From contig OX104118.1 in assembly GCA_944474755.1 (NCBI GenBank), forward strand, positions 73,859,865-73,923,864: a stretch of DNA of 64,000 bases, in the 5' to 3' direction. Below the pieces are notes generated by a model. That model was given only the letters and a program-made list of their open reading frames with translations, was not told the origin of the DNA and ran no database searches. Below, piece by piece: positions 44,560-58,221 of this stretch; the first letter of the stretch is position 1, and the number at the start of each line of letters is the position of its first letter. The translations under genes and the position numbers were made by a program. This stretch comes from Limnoperna fortunei. Lineage: Eukaryota; Mollusca; Bivalvia; Mytilida; Modiolidae.

Positions 44560-46270
44560 CCAATTGACTACAGTAACACTTACAACACATTACTGTAACA
44601 CTAAAATAATGCACGACTCCGAACGTCGACGGCGGAATTAACGCTTGAAGTCATTACATCTATACATAGAATGGTGGCGTATTGCATTTCAATAAATACT
44701 ACTAGTTATTAGTTTAGCGTACCTATATTTCCTTCTATAACAATTTAACTTCTGACTAGCAGTTCATTAGTAGAAGATATACAAATATTTGGTGACCAAG
44801 TAAATAGCGAAGAAATTGATTACCATGAAAAATGGCATTTTAACAAACATAGAAAAAGTGCAAGAAAGAAATACAGAAAATAGAAAAACAAAATTTTGAA
44901 TCATATATTTAAAGTACTATTCTGTAACAATCAACAAGTCTAATAACATAAATTTCTTTCTTTCCGTGGTTATTAATTTGCATTCAGCTGTGGACGAAAT
45001 AGATCAAATCCTGAAAACATAAACACAAACAAATTATATAGATGTATACATGGTTAAAAATTTCCCAAAAAGCCATTATGTTTGCATAAAAACGTAATGG
45101 TATTCAATGAAATGTATCAAATCCTGAAAACAAAAACACAAACAAATAATATATTCTGTTTAACAAAAGGCCAATGTTTATGTTTACACAAAAAAGGTAA
45201 ATAAATCTCGAGCCAGCATGGTTTAGGTATTCATACAAGTCATTATCAAGAATAACTACAAATTATGTCATGTATGTATGAACTTGAACAGCTTTGTGTA
45301 AAGTGTGACTTGTTTTGGAATAGATGTTTGAGCAAAAAATGTAAGTATTTACTGTTGCGCGTTGTAGCTGAATTAAATGTCTGTTTTATTTGTTCATTGT
45401 CCCTTGTTTCACTTTTATGGGCGGATCTTTTCGCAAAACTATTACAAAAAGGCGGAATTGCAAAATACTATGTCGGGAATAATATTTTTATTAAAAGGTT
45501 GATCTATTGGTATTGGTATGTAGCCTGAATTACTTTGAGCAGTGCTATATCAACACCAATTTAATGAAAATTGGCTGGTGTTATATATTTTCTGTAAACG
45601 GTTTTTAAGGTTTTTTTATATACAACTTGAATATTCCTAAACAATTATTGTAAATTATAGTTCATATATTTACAAAGACATATTTTAATCATAAATAGGT
45701 AAAAAGTTATTTAATTCATTACCAAATGTGTCATGGTGTACAGGGAGTCTCCGTTGATCATAAAATAAAAATAATGTAGCGTTTAACCTCTAACGTGTAA
45801 AATTTAACACCTATTCCGTGAAAGGTCAGATAATTCCAGAGCAACCGGGAAAAGATCTTCATTGCGCCCCTTCGAAATGCACAGATTTTTTATAAGAACA
45901 TTTCTTGCCAGATTTATACGGGAAATGAATACAGAAATAATATTTCCTATGTTAAACTAAATCATGCGATGGCGTCCATTTTTAATTTTTGATTAGCATA
46001 CATAACATAAACTTTGTAGTGAACTATCAAATAAATATTGTTTTGATTTTAACTGGTTACTGCTCTCGGATAAGAATACTTTGAAAACATTTTCCTTACA
46101 GGCTTTTACATTGAAGTAAGCCATGCAATGTCAACTACTCGAATTTCCGAACTAACAACATTTTGTAAAGGACCATGCAATGAATTCCCTGAATTATTAA
46201 AATCTAAAAGTTTACAGACGACGAAGAACGGAAAGCGATATCAAACTAATGAGTTTTGTGAGCTAAGAAT
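44560..46270. other. Intergenic, nothing firm recognised
   Basis: A 35 bp direct repeat (CAAATCCTGAAAAC, ACACAAACAAA) occurs at about 45005 and 45119. An 87-codon frame at 45265 has no recognisable features and is not called. Confidence 0.35.
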
Positions 46271-46277
46271 GAACCTC

Positions 46278-46432
46278 AACCATGTCAAGGTCAAGAGGTT
46301 CTATTCCCTATGTTCGCCCAACCATGTAAAGGTCAAGAGGTTCTATTTCCTATGTTCGCCCAACCATGTAAAGGTCAAGAGGTTCTATTTCTTATGTTCG
46401 CCCAACCATGTAAAGGTCAAGAGGTTCCTATG
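46278..46432. repeat. 42 bp tandem repeat, about 3.5 copies
   Basis: The unit contains AACCATGTAAAGGTCAAGAG followed by GTTCTATTTCC and TATGTTCGCCC. It keeps a frame because 42 is a multiple of three, giving the repeat NHVKVKRFYFLCSP in a 101-codon frame that otherwise has no gene-like support. Confidence 0.85.
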
Positions 46433-47684
46433 AGATTTCCTATGTTAATTTGACTGCAAAATCAAATTTTAATGTGTCAAAAATATCTCCAAACTAATTT
46501 ATTTCAAACTTCCACCCATATTACAAAAAAATAAATTCAATGTTTACGTGAAAAAGGACAACAAAATGGTCGTCTTGGTTAGTCAATAATTTTGTCATGT
46601 TTTATGTTAGTTTGAGTTTGCGGTATGATTATACAAACCAGTTGCTGATTTCTCAAAACAATCTTAGCTAGGTTTGAGTTTAAACTCGTTTTGCATATAA
46701 TCAAAACGTTGAAAAATTAAATCAAAATGGCATTTGAAGAAGACTAAAACTTGAGTTTGAGATTTGACTCGAGCTTCGGTTTCAGCCATAGTATTTCTAA
46801 AATGGTTTTATTTACATTTTTATACACTGCATACATGTTTTAGTAGAATATGTATATACTTGAAAGTTTAGTCTCTGTTATCTTCCTAGATTTCAATGGT
46901 ACCAACAAATTATGAACGTCGACACCAATTGAAGAAAACAACCAAAAAGCTTCAGAGCATATTCAGTCTCCATAACATATAACACAGGTTTGGTATTTGA
47001 TGACTAGGTGATGCCTCTTTCAGTTAGATTATACAATTATAGACTTAAATAACGATATAGCGAACTTGTCTACATATAGTATACAATTTTTATCACTATT
47101 TTACTGTCAAATTTGCTTCATTTGATAGTTGAATTGGTCTTTTGTTTTGTTTTGTATTTGTTTTGAAATGTCTTTGAGATTTCTATTTTTTTTGCAAAAG
47201 ACAAAATAAGGTGTGTGCTTATGAGATTCATAAAAGACTAAGCTCATTATAAACAAACGCAGTTTTATTAACTAAAACGAAACGACTAAACAATGAATAA
47301 CTTATGTCCTGAAATATATGTAGGGGCAATATAATTAGCACAAACTACACCAAAACGCAAAATTTCTAAAAGAAAAGCATATGTAATATAAATCTATCAC
47401 CTAGAAGTTATTTAACAGTTATTTCGTGGTACAAAAGTAAGGTTCTCCCATGAATGGCAGACGAAAAAGTGTGCTAGCAGAATATGTTTTAACTATACTT
47501 CAGATCTACATTATGTTTAAGGTAAACATTTTGGTTCATTAATACAGTGGCAAGAAATCAAAATACAAATTAAGCCAAGTACGACTCAAAACAATAACTG
47601 AAACATTCACTAAATTTGTATACAAGTAACAATTAAATTACTTCAGCACATGGCAAGATGAATAATACATTTTTGTTTACTTTG
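46433..47684. other. Intergenic, nothing recognised
   Basis: AT-rich sequence with no sustained frame or repeat noted. Confidence 0.35.
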
Positions 47685-47880
47685 AAACAATCAAATTTTA
47701 CCATAATGCATTTGTGTTCACTTAATTAAAACAATCAAATTTTACCATAATGCATTTGTGTTCATTTCAATTAAAACAATCAAATTTTACCATAATGCAT
47801 TTGTGTTCATTTCAATTAAAACAATCAAATTTTACCATAATGCATTTGTGTTTACTTCAATTAAAACAATTAAATGTTGC
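47685..47880. repeat. 43-46 bp tandem repeat, four copies
   Basis: Each unit contains AAACAATCAAATTTTACCAT followed by AATGCATTTGTGTTCA and a TTCAATT spacer of variable length. Confidence 0.85.
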
Positions 47881-48030
47881 GAGCTTTAATTGCAGGTTTG
47901 GAGAGGAAAAATAACAATACAAAAAGAAATTTCTCATGCCTTAAAATTGAAGTTTTTTTTATAAAACATTTTTATTAGCAAGCAGAATGTTAAATTTCGA
48001 CATCAAGACAGTTTGACGACGTTGCAATGT

Positions 48031-48036
48031 TTTATT
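48031..48036 (-). promoter_or_regulatory. Possible polyadenylation signal, first DUSP gene
   Basis: TTTATT on the plus strand (AATAAA on the minus) about 415 bases after the stop. Other copies of the hexamer occur nearby, so the one used is uncertain. Confidence 0.3.
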
Positions 48037-48449
48037 TTTAAATAAAAGTATCAAAAATAAATATAAGCAGGCTAAAATAAATTCAAAATGCAAACATAAC
48101 AATCATAAATCTATAACAAAAATAAATAACAAGCAATATACAGCAATTAACGCCGATCAATTCTGAAACAACAAGTATGTTCTAACATTATATGATGACA
48201 TTTGGCTTATTTCCGGAAAAGATAGTTTGTTGGACACAGAAATTTAAAAAAAACAAAACAAAAGACACAATTATTCTTCTTACAATTATTAATTCGTAAT
48301 TTTAACACTGTATATTTTTCAATTTCTATATGAAAGCATTTTAAAAAGAATATAAAAGAATATATTTTAAACCTAAAAATTTCAAATAGTCCTAGCAACT
48401 CAAAACCTCAAATACAATGTTATTATTACAACTCATGCTTTAATCATCA

Positions 48450-49046
48450 TTAATAGCCAAAACGTGACCGTGAGTATGCACGTGAATAGGATGTATATGG
48501 AGAAAATGACGTAGCGGGGGTACTAGACCAAATAGGGTTCCTTGCCTGTTCTTTGTAAACATCCGGTATTAGACCAATACTTGAGTTAACCATGCGCACA
48601 GTATTTCGTCCAAACAGTCTTCGTTCATAGTCTATAAGCTGTTTCCAGAAACCCATATTCGGACGAATCATAGATCTTCTTTTCTTCACATAATCATGAG
48701 CTTTCTGCAATGACATTTTGTGATATTTCATAAGATGTGCAATACACAATGTTGCAGATCTGCTGACTCCGGCCACACAATGAACTATTACTTTCCCGCC
48801 TCGTGAAGCTATACTTCCAATTTCGTCTGAAACTCTGTCAAAATGCATATCAAGGCGTGCCTGCGGATGGTCATCGATATGAATTTGTGTGCATTGGATC
48901 TCTGGGACTTTTAAATTTGGCACGTCTAAGGTACAATTTATTACATGGGTGATACCTAACATCGACAATCGTTGACGTGTAATAGCGGTAGCACTACTTA
49001 GATATAGGTAGTCAGTTATTTCTGCTATTTGAGTTAGAAATGCCAT
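48450..49046 (-). CDS. Atypical dual-specificity phosphatase (DUSP14/18-like)
   Basis: 198 residues, the size of human DUSP14. Signature HCVAGVSRSATLC gives nucleophile Cys90 and Arg96; general acid Asp58 or Asp59 lies in HIDDHPQA. N-terminal ITDYLYLSSATAIT and ITHVINCTLD are the standard start of the fold; the core ends at FWKQLIDYERRLFG. The C-terminus is Ser/Tyr/Arg-rich (SFSPYTSYSRAYSRSRFGY). It has no CH2/rhodanese MAPK-binding domain, so it is an atypical DUSP that dephosphorylates Ser/Thr/Tyr, with unknown substrate. The chosen Met lies 48 bases inside the exon. The open frame continues upstream only because it runs into the intron: minus-strand CTATTTCAG|ATAAATAGG is a good acceptor at 49095-49097. 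A paralogue with the same structure lies at 60332-60946. Confidence 0.93.
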   Translation of the reverse strand: MAFLTQIAEITDYLYLSSATAITRQRLSMLGITHVINCTLDVPNLKVPEIQCTQIHIDDHPQARLDMHFDRVSDEIGSIASRGGKVIVHCVAGVSRSATLCIAHLMKYHKMSLQKAHDYVKKRRSMIRPNMGFWKQLIDYERRLFGRNTVRMVNSSIGLIPDVYKEQARNPIWSSTPATSFSPYTSYSRAYSRSRFGY

Positions 49047-49094
49047 TATTGCGAATAAGGGTGTCCTTGTGACCTTTGTGAATGACCTATTTAT

Positions 49095-52000
49095 CTGAAA
49101 TAGAACAAAGTAACATAAGAATCGTTGTATATGAGCAATATATTTCAACCACGACTTCAACACTTTAATGTATCAACTAGACGGTTTCTTTATTAACCCA
49201 GATTTTTGTTTCGTGTTGTTACAACACTGATATTAGCTTGGTAATATGAATTTTATATCACTTAGAAATAAATTATGGGCAGGATAAATACTTGAGGCTT
49301 GCACACACGGTTATCAAATATATATTGTTGCAGCTATTTATATAACTAGTTAAGTGCGTTCTAAATGACAAACAGTAAACCAAAGGTATTTTAGTAATAA
49401 TAAACTATTTCGGATTCCACTAATGTATACAGGCAAGTTTAAATAAATTTGACTTTGGACGCAACTAGACGTGCAGTCCTCTTGATTAATGTATTAGCCT
49501 GATTCATGATTAATAGTAAAATGGTTTAATTTTGTGAAGGTAATAACAAAATACCGAACCTGTCAAAAAAGACAATCCACTCCATAACAAACAAAACAAA
49601 CAGAATAAATATAGTAACTACAGCAATTGTCCTGACTTAGAACAGGAATTTTAAAAGTAATTGTGGGTTAAACCAGGTTTTGTCATACCAAACCTCCCGC
49701 TTCCAAACGTAGCAAAGGACTAGAATATCGCGGGAAATTTCTTGCCGACGAGGCCCTACGTTTTAAGGGTTACAGTCAAAACATGCTTCAACAAGAACGT
49801 TTAGTAGGTATACTCAAATACTACTTCTTATTGAGCTATATAAAGACAAGTATTTTAAATATACTTTTTTATGTTGCATATAATGTCAATAGCTATAACA
49901 TGCACATGAATTATATCATCTTAGAAGTGTAGGCCGAATTTAACTGCAGTTATAATCCGATGTTAGTTTTGTGATTTGTCGGATTTAACCAAAAACGCGA
50001 GGGTACGATTATTCGTTCTACTTAGAAGTGCAACAAAGCTAATCTAATTAAAATTCGACTCCTCACTAAATCAAGTTTTTTTTATTTTTGGTTTTATTCG
50101 TCAAAACGTGTCCGTTTCTCATTTGGTTTTTCATCATGTTTTGAAAAAAAAAACAAATAACAAAACGAGAGCGTTTTCTTAGATTCCATCAGTGTTCTAA
50201 ATATACACATTAAATTACTTGTGCGTACAAAGTAGAAAACAGTCCGCTGCCTCTTATGTTTTTCTAGACTACTAGAATTCAACCTCCACTTATTTCAATC
50301 AAAAGTTCATAAAGTGTTTAGATTTTAAGTTTCTTTAGCTCTTAAGATATAAATTTTCAATGAAGGTTTACAAAGCCTCCAGGGTTAGTTACATTGAATC
50401 CACAGTTTATCATAACGCAAACACGATAATGTGTAATTGGTAACTGAAATATTTATTTTTGAGGACATTATAAAGTTATCAGTAGGTTAACTTGAATTTT
50501 CACAATATAGAAATGAATGAAACACCAAAACTATTTTCCCGAAAACTAGAAATAAAACTTCAAACTAAAAGAAAATAGTACAGAAAAATGTTCCAACCTA
50601 TGACGTTTGTATTAATTAATAGTTATAAAAAGTAAGTAATATAGAGGAGCACATTATAAGCATATAGAGTTATCTTTGTTTCTTCTGTTTTGATGATGTA
50701 CAGGTTAGTAATTTTCAGGTTTTTTTTTCTCACGAGGTAATTTTATGTAGATCATTTCCGTGTAAGCTTATGCAAAACTTTAAAAAGCTACATAAAGTTC
50801 TCAAGGATAATTAGTTCTGGAGTGAATATGTTCAATGCTGTATATATTTGCTTTATACAGAAAACAGCATACATAGAATAATATTAGTATTGTGACCAAG
50901 GTTAGATACTTTAAAATTGGTTTATTTAACTTTATAGGTTTCCGATATTCTTCGCAAATAATAACGTGCATGAAAGCAGATCACTTTACATCAACTTTTG
51001 AAACGAATGACATAATAGCTTTATATGTTTTCAAAGAATGAACACATTTTGCGCTATTTCAATTGAGCAGAAAAGCAACAGTCAAATAAAAGTGTATTTT
51101 CAACTTCTTTTTATGTAGCTTGATTAATGTTTTCTTAAACGGTACATTTACAATAGCATTGAAGTATCTCAATGTTATATCTCTGCAAGTGGCTATCAAC
51201 TGGTAAACTATAGTCTATTCAAAATTTTAGCTATTTTATGTACACGTTTTCTTCAAACAAGAATATTTGAAGTTAATAGGTTCGTGCAAGAAATTGATTC
51301 CCGAAACATAGATTTGATGAAAGGCTTTATTTTCTAAAAAAAGCTAAATTAAAAGGGAAATTACATGTATTTGCGTCTGCTGTACAAAAAACTGATATAT
51401 CGTAAATAATGCTAAAATACTAAAATAATATTGATAATAATTATTATTACTATTATTGCTTTTTACTATCTATTACATGGGATAAATAATTAGCATCTAA
51501 AATCTTTGATTTAAATTGATCGTCTATTAAATTCATTTCACATTGGGTAGAAAATACATGTTATGTGATATTAAAGTAGTCAAGAGTGTGCCAAACCATA
51601 CCAGTAATGGGGCCGTGATGTTATGTTATGTGATATTAAAGTAGTCAAGAGTGTGCCAAACCATACCAGTAATGGGGCCGTGATGTTATGTTATGTGATA
51701 TAAAAGTAGTCAAGAGTGTGCCAAACCATACCAGTAATGGGGCCGTGATGTAGTCATAGCCAGTAAAAAATAAAATAATTGTTTACATTATAGGAAACAA
51801 TAAAGGTAGCTTTTATGTACAAAATACTTTTGTGAACAAACAAGCATTTATATAGTGAACTATTCAAATGTACAATTAAAATATTATCATTTCATAGTTA
51901 GCGACTTTGAATGTAATCCGCTGCGACAGTAACAGTCCAGATACACCTTTAAATTCGCAGTAAATTAGCTAGCAGTTGGCAATCAAAATATCTATGACGT

Positions 52001-52701
52001 ACTTGATGAATTACTTTTGCAGCACGTCGACAACAGTTCATTGACATATCCTTTTGGCTTAAAATGTTATTATTTATATCAAAATACATTTACTTATAGA
52101 CAGTGTTTTGTAGTACCAGATATATTCTGATAAAACGAAAGTGTAAACTAAGAAAGGAAAGATGGACGGGTTTAATTTCACTTCATTTATAAAGTCAAGT
52201 TAGGGAGTGTTACACCCCTTTTGTAATCGTAAAAAGCTGATTTGATACAAAGAATTCGTAGATGGGACATTTTGCTAACAATTTGGTGAAGCACGATAGT
52301 ATATTTTGTATGCGATTTTGTTTTGAGTCATAAAAAATTCATTCATGTATAACTAATAAATATATTTTCTTAATTATATAAATACTTAGTGTCACTAGCG
52401 TTATAGAATCGCCCATTAAAATCAACCTTAAAATATTAAGACAATGTGTGTACCTTTATTTCACAGAATTAACATTCAAGCGGGTACTCTATCTTGGCTA
52501 CGAACAATTTAAATATCATATTTAAAATTCTAAACGAATTTTTTAACTTGTTCTTTTAGTTTGCTTATGTGTAAGTGTAATTCACTTGAGTACATATTAC
52601 TTTTGTAATTAATAACTTTCCCACCATCGACACTATAAACTGTTAAACAAAGATACCGCTTGATGTTCCTAACATCCGAACAATTAAAAATTGTAACTCA
52701 C
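49095..52701 (-). other. Inferred 5'-UTR intron of the first DUSP gene
   Basis: Bounded by the acceptor at 49095-49097 and a consensus donor (minus strand CAAG|GTGAGT at 52702/52701). AT-rich, no coding frame recognised, one 65 bp tandem repeat inside. The donor choice is an inference. Confidence 0.4.
51561..51752. repeat. 65 bp tandem repeat, three copies
   Basis: Starts at 51561, 51626 and 51691 with TTATGTGATATTAAAGTAGT and ends with GGGGCCGTGATG. Nearly identical copies indicate a recent expansion. Confidence 0.92.
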
Positions 52702-52760
52702 CTTGTCGAAAAAGCAAAAATAAAACATCCGATATGAAACATCTTCACAAATGCACACCT
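52702..52760 (-). other. Possible noncoding first exon of the first DUSP gene
   Basis: Only the donor (CAAG|GTGAGT) is visible; the transcription start is not. The 5' limit given is arbitrary. Confidence 0.25.
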
Positions 52761-52799
52761 AAATAATTAATGTATACAAAGTATCGTGTACATTGGCAT

Positions 52800-53885
52800 A
52801 CAGCCATGCACCTATGTCATTGATCTATATTACCACACTTTCTCTACATTTAACGCCTTTATTAATAAATTGACATAACTACATTTTGTTTTCTACGTCT
52901 GCGCTTTAACCCCTGATTGTTGTACATTTTAAAAGTAACAGGTTCTTTGACGTACTTTTGAACGTAAGTATGTGAGGCTGAGGGCGTGTTACGTCACATT
53001 CTAAAGATGTTTAACAGATGAATTGTTTTTAAGAATGAAACAGTATGTTACCATCTTTAATCAAAGCATGCTATGTTTAGTTTGATTAGATTTTACTATT
53101 TTTTCAATATTATTCAACATTATGTAGGCACGTGCATGTAGGTCAATATGCATAAAAGGTTATATGTGGTACGTACAAAAATTTTTACACCTAACAGCAT
53201 GCAGGAGGCAAAGATTATTAGGTCTGATGACAGATTTTCAACTCTTATATAGTTTATCGACTAACCATTTCTTATTCTGGATTAAAAAAAATTATAAAAA
53301 AAGGTTGGTGCATTAGCATCATAAAGTAGTTTAGTAAAAACAAACACGTGTTAATGATATTAGTGAAGTAATGTTTGCCCTGGTACAGCTATTATGTGTA
53401 CACATTTCAGCCTTAACGGATGATTTATGAACTGATAACATTGATGAAACAACAAATTGCAATTAGTTTAATATGAAATGGAGTTTCTTAATAAAATTTT
53501 GGAAACGTCTTATTTCCTATGAGAACAAACAAAGACATAATTCTACAAATTTAAGATATCAAGCTAAACTCCTTGTTAAATATATATAATTATAATGTTG
53601 AAAACAAAAATAAATTTTAAACTTAATTATGCCATATTTATGTTGAACCTTATTGTTACGAAATGGTTAAGGCTAAAAAGCTGAAAATGAGTTGGTCTCT
53701 GACAGTTGTGTTTAGCTTTTTGGTGACTATCAGAGGTTATCGTTTGAGTATTGGTCACACAGTGGGTGACTCTTTAGTCACAAAGTTGATGAAGCGGAAT
53801 ATTTTAAGGTAACAAGAAACCTATAAATCAAACAGTTATACTAGTCCCAAAAGGTAACATACCTGTATTTTTTCCTCGAACTGTA
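52800..53885. other. Intergenic, nothing recognised
   Basis: AT-rich, with no repeat or sustained frame seen. Confidence 0.35.
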
Positions 53886-53890
53886 GTGCT

Positions 53891-54003
53891 TTTCACAAAA
53901 AGTCGTAAGTGTAAAATACATCGTAAGTGCTGACGTTACAATCGGTTCTTCTTTGATCTTCCAACACTTACGATAGATTTTACACAAACGACTTTTTATG
54001 AAA
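53891..54003. repeat. 113 bp inverted repeat, 39 bp arms
   Basis: The arm TTTCACAAAAAGTCGTAAGT, continuing GTAAAATACATCGTAAGTG, pairs with 53964-54003 with few mismatches around a 35-base loop. The hairpin size is like that of a foldback MITE or a small-RNA precursor. Confidence 0.75.
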
Positions 54004-54317
54004 TATACTCCAGGAGTGATTTTATGAACCATGGCATAAATATAGACATAGCCATCTTTATTCATATTAACCAAATTACATAGTTACAGGATAATAAAAT
54101 ACATACATATAATTTAACATATTTTAAGTGTGTGAAGACTTCATACAATTTTAAGTTTAACCAGGAGGGAAGACTTTCACTGTTATATAATTTATAAATC
54201 TACATAACTTTTCTAGTAAAATAGTACTTTCTGTTGCAAATACATTGCATGGTGAGTGTAACTAGTGCAACAAGTTATGTTTACAATTCTATAACAACTG
54301 GTATCCCCTCTATGTTC

Positions 54318-54319
<2 letters not shown>

Positions 54320-54414
<95 letters not shown>
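54320..54414. repeat. (TA)n microsatellite, about 47 repeats
   Basis: Uninterrupted AT dinucleotides. Frames through it read IYIYIY and are artefacts. Confidence 0.99.
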
Positions 54415-54416
<2 letters not shown>

Positions 54417-54622
54417 TCTAAAACCGAATAAGGTACAGAGAAATCAAAGCATTGAAGTGCAATAAGCAAAACAAGTAAATGATAAATTCAGGTTCAGTGT
54501 TACATATATATATATGGAGGTACATTGATTGAATTCATATAATAAACATACAATTCATATACAATAAACATAATACAATAATAGTAATAAGAATAAGAAT
54601 GAAGAATTAAAATATAATAGGT

Positions 54623-57600
54623 TCACCCCGGAGGTTCTAACGTTTTGTTGATAATGCGAATAAATTTACAAATATTGTTTAAGTCTGATGGCTGATGACT
54701 GTTCATCAATTCCTTAAATCTAATGATATTAGGATGGTTATAAATGTTTGGTTTAACGTATACCTTTCTCTCATTTTTAAAATATGCACAAGTAAGTAAA
54801 TAGTGATATTCGTCACCAATATCTTAAGATTGGCACAATGTACATTTTCTATTTTCCCTGGGAGTATTTTGCCATCTGCCAGATTCTATTGGTAATTTGT
54901 GATTCATAGTCCTGAATCTACAAAATGTTATATAATTTCTGTCATTCATAATTCTAAAATAGTCCTCAAACTTCACCTCGTCCTTATATATTTTGTAATT
55001 AAGAGCTTTAGGCGATTCCTGAACCTTGGAAAACCATTGCTGCTTAAAATGATCTATAAGTGTTTGTTTGACAGAGCAATACAACCATGAAATACTAGAA
55101 AAATATTGATTATTCCACACATTAGATTTACCACAATCATCCAGTATGGATTTAACATATTGGATCCAAGGGAGGCTATCATATTTTTTATGAGACATAC
55201 GGTATAGAATATAAAGTAGTTTATTCTCTTTACCGCAAACAAGTTTACCCCAATATTTAACTACTCTTAGTTTTATGTTAATGTCGAGTGGGTATCTCCC
55301 CAGTTCACCATAGACCATGAAATCGGGGGTCGATTTTTTAGCATTAAGCAAAAGTTTACAAAATTTAAGGTGAAATCGCTCTATAACTGAATTGTTCCCA
55401 GTGCCCCATACTTCGCACCCGTATAATAAGATGGGTTGAATAATCTTGTCAAATAAATCCAGTTGACATTCTAATGATAAATTATGAAGTCTTCCTTTGC
55501 GCATTACATCATACATTGCGCAACTGGCCTTATCTACATTGTATTTCTTGGCTTTCAGAAAGCTACCTGATCTAGAAAATATAACTCCCAAATATGTAAA
55601 ATCACTAACAATGTCTATTTCATGGCCATCATAGTAAAATTTCATATTGGTTATTCAATCTTCCCTTTGAAAAAACAACGATTTTACTTTTATCTACATT
55701 AACCTTTAGTTTCCAAAAATTACAACATTCATTAAGTGTATTAAGTTGTTGTAAATCTTGTTCCGATTCTGACAATAAAGCAGTGTCGTCAGCATATAAT
55801 ATAAGGAAGAGTTTGACAAATTTATCAAGTTCTATTTCTAATTCATTTGAGATGCATCGAAGACCAGAAATGTTATTATCTGACAGAAAGCTTTCCAGAT
55901 CGTTAATAAACAAGGAAAACAATATGGGAGAGAGGTTTTCACCCTGCCTAACACCGATATTACATTGGAAAAACTCAGAGTATTCAATACCATTAAAAAT
56001 TCGTGACTTTATATTATTATACATATTTACAATAATGTTATACATCCTTCCATTAATAGACGAGTTTAGCAATTTTGACCATAATCCTGGACGCCAGAGG
56101 GTGTCAAAAGCTTTTGCAAAGTCAATAAATGCACAATATAACTTTTTCAGCAATTCACATAACAAGTGGAGCGTGAAGATACTATCAATCGTGGAATATC
56201 CATGCCTGAAGCCAAACTGATTTTCATTTAATAACATTGAATCTTCTAGAAAATCATTTAGTCTTGAATTTAGTACTGATGTGAATAGTTTACCCATACA
56301 GCTAAGCATTGTGATGGGTCTATAATTTTTTGGATTGGTAATTTCTCCCTTATTTTTATAAAAAGGCAAAATATTTCCTACTAACCATATTTCTGGTATT
56401 ATTCCAGAATCAAAAATTAAATTAAAAAGTTTTACATAAACTGGCATAAGTGTATGACACGTATTCTTGATATACTCATTTATAATGTGATCATTTCCAC
56501 TTGCTTTTCCATTTTTTAAATTCTTTAAACATTTCATAATTTCATATTCAGATATCTCATCATTGATAATTTCGTTATAAACGTTATTTTCAGTGTCCGT
56601 GTTTAAAGTTTGTTCTTCGTTTTCACCTCCGCTGTTAATGTCTTTAAAAAAGTTATATAAAGTGTCAATTGAAATTTCAGGCATACTTTTATGACGTTTT
56701 GAATTTATTATGTTCCAATACTCTTTACTGTTACTATCTTTGAGAGATTTTAACTTCTTTCTCATCTTAAGTCTTTGCTCCGCGATTGCTTTATTCATTT
56801 CTTGCTTGTAATCCTTTTCTTTGACTTTTAAATTATTTTTGCTTTCAGCGGTTCTTTTTTTCTTATGACGTGTTTTTGCTACACGGAATGCTTTACGCTT
56901 TTGCCAGCACTCTGTGCTAAACAAAGGTTTATTGTCAGTCGGTTTGCTGTTAGAATAAGTACAATTATTGGAATAGTATGTGCCAAATACAAGTTCTGCA
57001 GGTTCTAGCAAAGTTGTATTAATATCGCTGACTAGAGCGTTTAATAACTCGTCCAATAAGTTTTCTTTATCGATATTTCTTATTTTCCGACGTATCTTAT
57101 CGACCTTTTGTATCTCAACATTTTCGTTATATTCTTCCGTTTTCTCGTTGTCATATTTCCTTATCTTCTTTGTGCCATTATTGCCACTCAGACGTGATTT
57201 GATTGTGTCGTGAGTAGCAGGCCTGGCTTTTAGGGACAAGGTAATAGGACAGTGTACATCTGAATATAATGATGAGAAATTCCGAATTTGCAAGGATTCA
57301 ATGAAGGGTAGTAAATCAACAGTACATATACAATAATCTACAACACTAGACTCTCTACAAGTAAGATTACCATTTGTGTCACCATTAACACGCCCATTTA
57401 AGATGAATAAATTGTTATTTCTACAAAATTCTAACAATTTATTTTCATAATTTGTTTTTACAGTATCCATGCTATTTCTGACAGATAACATATTATATTG
57501 GGATAAAACATTCGAATAATTTACTAGGTTATCAAAAGGGCTATGGTTTTCTCAAATAATTTCAATAAAATCTTTGTCTATGCCAGTCCTACTGTTAAAG

Positions 57601-58076
57601 TCTCCATTGAGGACAATTAAGTTATAGTTTTTAGAAAATTTCAAATATTCTTGTTCAAGTTCATTAAAAGCATCCTCAGATTTGTAAATTGAATTTTCAG
57701 GGGGTATGTAAACATTTCCAAAAATGAGATCCTCATTTGTATTAAAAAGGGATTTCGAAATCTTAAACCATGAAACTAGTTTACTTTCGGTTTCTAAAGC
57801 CTGGATAAATTTACTATATTCCGTTTTATATCCAAAAGCTATTCCTCCAGATTTCACTTTACTATGTGACTTTCTATTTTTAAGAATAAAATTATACCCA
57901 GGTATCAAAATTTCATCTAACTCATCAGTTTTGGATTCTACAATACAGATAAAATCATGACATTTTACTAAATCAATAAATTCTGGATATTTAGATTTTT
58001 TCAATAAACCACCACAATTTAAAGTTAACAATTTTGGTTTAAAAACATTGATAGTTACAGAGTTATCACAGTCCAC
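54623..58076 (-). pseudogene. LINE ORF2 (endonuclease-reverse transcriptase), three lesions
   Basis: About 1150 codons. AP-like endonuclease at the N-terminus: LNCGG, ESKTDE, LNGDFNSRTG, and SDVHCPI after the first lesion. Reverse transcriptase: NYRPITMLSCMGK, AFIDFAKAFDTLW, GVRQGENLSPILFSLFINDL and the catalytic YADDTALLSES. C-terminal C-x2-C...H-x4-C motif (CTLC, HYLLTC). Lesions: an in-frame TGA at 57552-57554 inside the endonuclease, a frameshift near 55630-55645 after the reverse transcriptase (VVFSKGRL), and an in-frame TAA at 54824-54826 inside the Cys/His motif. The original stop is the TGA at 54623-54625. The remaining frame is otherwise intact, so inactivation is fairly recent. Confidence 0.88.
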
Positions 58077-58221
58077 AGTGGGTGTCCTATCGATTCCGTT
58101 GAGGTGTAGAGGATATTCGTCGGCGTTTGTTTCCGGGTCGGTTCACGGGCGTTGTTCTAGTTGCTTCACTGTAAGTTTTGCGATGGATATATACGCTAGA
58201 GTCTTCAACGACTTGATCGTT

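Noticed and set aside
45265..45528. 87-codon Cys-rich frame as a small secreted peptide
   Set aside because: There is no signal peptide at the start, cysteine spacing matches no family I know, and there are no splice or polyadenylation signals in support.
46128..46433. 101-codon frame with NHVKVKRFYFLCSP repeats
   Set aside because: The repeat part is a 42 bp minisatellite and the first half has no recognisable feature.
49047..49163. N-terminal extension of the first DUSP (start at 49163)
   Set aside because: A strong acceptor (CTATTTCAG) lies between this ATG and the conserved start, the extension has no DUSP features, and the ATG at 49046 gives the family's usual 198 residues.
54234..54469. 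IYIYIY-rich small proteins on both strands
   Set aside because: Translation of a (TA)n microsatellite.
55783..57960. Plus-strand frames inside the LINE (up to 145 codons)
   Set aside because: They are the complement of the ORF2 coding sequence, which has clear endonuclease and reverse-transcriptase motifs.
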